A stretch of DNA of 64,000 nt, from assembly GCA_937923625.1 (NCBI GenBank), contig CALDTV010000010.1:16932-80931 (forward strand), read 5' to 3'. The translations under genes and the position numbers were made by a program. The notes beneath the pieces were generated by a model. It saw only the letters and a program-made list of their open reading frames with translations, was not told the origin of the DNA and did no database searches. The stretch comes from an uncultured Alphaproteobacteria bacterium. Its GTDB lineage: Bacteria; Pseudomonadota; Alphaproteobacteria; Micavibrionales; Micavibrionaceae. Positions 62,537-64,000 of this stretch are shown here, piece by piece (within the stretch, counting starts at the first letter, position 1; every line of letters begins with the position of its first letter).

Positions 62537-62561
62537 AGGCAGCCTTTGGGCTGCCTTTTTT
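62537..62561 (+). terminator. Rho-independent terminator after the repeat protein
   Basis: Stem AGGCAGCC / GGCTGCCT, loop TTTG, then a T run. It separates this gene from nuoF. Confidence 0.9.
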
Positions 62562-62690
62562 GTTGCTGGGCGATATTGTCAGTAAGGCCGTCTTGTAATT
62601 AGTTTGTTCTTTTACAGTAGAAAATATTTCCCAATTTGCCCGTTTTACTCTAGGTTAAGGCTATAAATATTCATAAATGGCGCGAGTAGC

Positions 62691-63977
62691 ATGCTTCAGG
62701 ACAAAGACAGAATTTTTACCAATCTTTACGGTTTTGAGCCGTTTAATCTTAAACACGCGCAAAAGCGTGGCGATTGGGACGGGGCGAAGGATATTATCAA
62801 TAAAGGTCGTGATTGGATCATTGATGAAATGAAAAAGTCTGGCTTGCGCGGTCGAGGGGGAGCGGGTTTTCCAACGGGCATGAAATGGTCGTTTATGCCC
62901 AAAGAGGTTGGTGAGAGGCCTCATTACCTTGTGATCAACGCCGATGAGTCTGAGCCAGGAACTTGTAAAGACCGTGAGATCATGCGCCATGATCCCCATA
63001 AACTCATCGAAGGGGCACTCTATGCCGCTTTTGCGATGCAAGCGCATCACGCTTTTATTTATATTCGTGGTGAATTTATCCATGAAGCATCGGAGTTAGT
63101 GATTGCAATTGAAGAAGCCCGTGAAGCGGGATTACTCGGTAAAAATGCGGCCAATACGGGCTGGGATTTTGATATTACTTTGCACCGTGGCGCAGGGGCT
63201 TATATTTGCGGAGAAGAGACCGCTTTGCTCGAATCAATTGAAGGGAAAAAAGGTCAACCGCGGAATAAACCACCATTTCCCGCTATGGCGGGGCTATATA
63301 GCTGTCCTACGACGATTAATAATGTGGAGACAATCGCCAGTGTCCCTGCGATTTTGAAACGCGGTGGTGATTGGTTTGCGGGATTTGGTAAAGATGAAAA
63401 AAATACAGGTACAAAACTTTTTTGTATCTCTGGTCATGTAAATAGCCCATGTGTTGTTGAGGAGGAGATGGGCATTCGGATGAAAGACCTCATCGAAAAA
63501 CATGCAGGCGGCGTTCGTGGTGGATGGGATAACTTAAAAGCGGTCATTCCAGGTGGATCGTCTTGTCCGATTTTGCCCAAAGATGTTTGTGATACCGTCT
63601 TGATGGATTTTGATAGCCTGCGCGAAGTGCAAAGTGGTCTTGGGACTGCGGGGCTGATTGTTATGGATAAATCAACCGATGTAATTTACGCGATTGCGCG
63701 CCTATCACATTTTTACATGCACGAAAGTTGTGGCCAATGTACGCCTTGCCGTGAAGGCACAGGTTGGTTGTGGCGTGTGATGACTCGTATGGTTAGGGGC
63801 GATGCCGAAATCTCAGAAATTGATACGTTGCTTGATGTCACCAAAGAAATTGAAGGGCACACTATTTGCGCCCACGGAGATGCTTCCGCTTGGCCTATTC
63901 AAGGCCTCATGCGCCACTTTCGCCACGAAGTTGAAGAACGTATTTTAGAATACCGCAAAGCCAAAAAAGCCGCTTAA
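62691..63977 (+). CDS. nuoF: NADH-quinone oxidoreductase subunit F
   Basis: 428-residue 51-kDa subunit that binds NADH and FMN and carries a 4Fe-4S cluster. Motifs: [54 protein letters not shown] and the cluster site [15 protein letters not shown]. Complete gene, with ATG at 62691 and stop at 63977, about 1.65 kb from nuoE. It must use its own promoter, because a terminator lies before it. A 9-bp hairpin surrounds its stop codon (63966-63987). Confidence 0.97.
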   Translation: MLQDKDRIFTNLYGFEPFNLKHAQKRGDWDGAKDIINKGRDWIIDEMKKSGLRGRGGAGFPTGMKWSFMPKEVGERPHYLVINADESEPGTCKDREIMRHDPHKLIEGALYAAFAMQAHHAFIYIRGEFIHEASELVIAIEEAREAGLLGKNAANTGWDFDITLHRGAGAYICGEETALLESIEGKKGQPRNKPPFPAMAGLYSCPTTINNVETIASVPAILKRGGDWFAGFGKDEKNTGTKLFCISGHVNSPCVVEEEMGIRMKDLIEKHAGGVRGGWDNLKAVIPGGSSCPILPKDVCDTVLMDFDSLREVQSGLGTAGLIVMDKSTDVIYAIARLSHFYMHESCGQCTPCREGTGWLWRVMTRMVRGDAEISEIDTLLDVTKEIEGHTICAHGDASAWPIQGLMRHFRHEVEERILEYRKAKKAA

Positions 63978-63987
63978 TAGCGGCTTT
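63966..63987 (+). terminator. Hairpin around the nuoF stop codon
   Basis: AAAGCCGCT / AGCGGCTTT with loop TAAT, the loop holding the stop codon. Only a weak T tract follows, so termination is uncertain. Confidence 0.4.
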
Positions 63988-64000
63988 AAATTTGTGATTA

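Overview
The window is a chromosomal segment of a moderately AT-rich Gram-negative bacterium, most likely an alphaproteobacterium. Evidence: DUF3126 and DUF2336 genes, an olsB-olsA ornithine-lipid pair, lipid A/Kdo genes (lpxL family, lpxK, waaA), glutathione reductase, separate nuoC and nuoD in an alphaproteobacterial nuoABCDE order, and an rplS-trmD-rimM-rpsP-ffh block. Genus cannot be fixed from the sequence alone. The type IV pilus machinery with retraction ATPases and many exported proteins fit a surface-motile or attaching lifestyle. No rRNA, CRISPR array, transposase or phage gene was seen. Two tRNAs (Arg-ACG, Asp-GTC) are present.

Layout. 1-5.5 kb: end of a GNAT acetyltransferase, gor, then lpxL-like/lpxK/waaA on the minus strand. 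5.5-9.6 kb: a minus-strand cassette of five small exported proteins, made of two paralogous pairs (called A and B here) around an M23-type peptidase; the family is not recognised and is the best candidate for an undescribed system. 9.5-11.5 kb: DUF3126, then olsB-olsA. 11.5-14.4 kb: LMW phosphatase, then a membrane-anchored HlyD/MFP-like protein with an OmpA-like coiled-coil protein. 14.7-32 kb: tRNA-Arg, then a long plus-strand type IV pilus cluster: extension ATPase, platform protein, PilM/N-like, PilO-like, PilP-like, ABC ATPase, TPR protein, a prepilin-peptidase-like protein without a protease domain, PilT, PilU, secretin, ABC permease, an anchored protein, a membrane AraC-type regulator, and two tandem prepilin genes, the second frameshifted.

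32-36 kb: leuC, an HD-GYP-like gene, leuD and leuB (leucine synthesis). 36-41.3 kb: a lone small exported protein, then ribosome/SRP genes in the order ffh-rpsP-rimM-trmD-rplS on the minus strand, with an opposite-strand ORF between trmD and rplS. 41.4-56 kb: housekeeping and unknown genes (alr, mtaB, ftsY, amn, DUF2336, pgk, proline iminopeptidase, SNase-like, M48 peptidase, DM13 protein, ald). 56-64 kb: tRNA-Asp and the nuo operon (A, B, C, D, E, F). This operon is interrupted by a small coupled ORF between nuoA and nuoB, an acyltransferase-3 gene broken by an in-frame stop between nuoD and nuoE, and an exported 23-residue-repeat peptidoglycan-binding protein between nuoE and nuoF.

Several loci deal with the envelope: outer-membrane lipid synthesis, ornithine lipids, pilus assembly through the secretin, periplasmic peptidases and peptidoglycan-binding proteins. 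Non-ATG starts (GTG/TTG) are frequent, notably in the pilus cluster and ffh. Two intergenic copies of one palindromic repeat were found about 13 kb apart.
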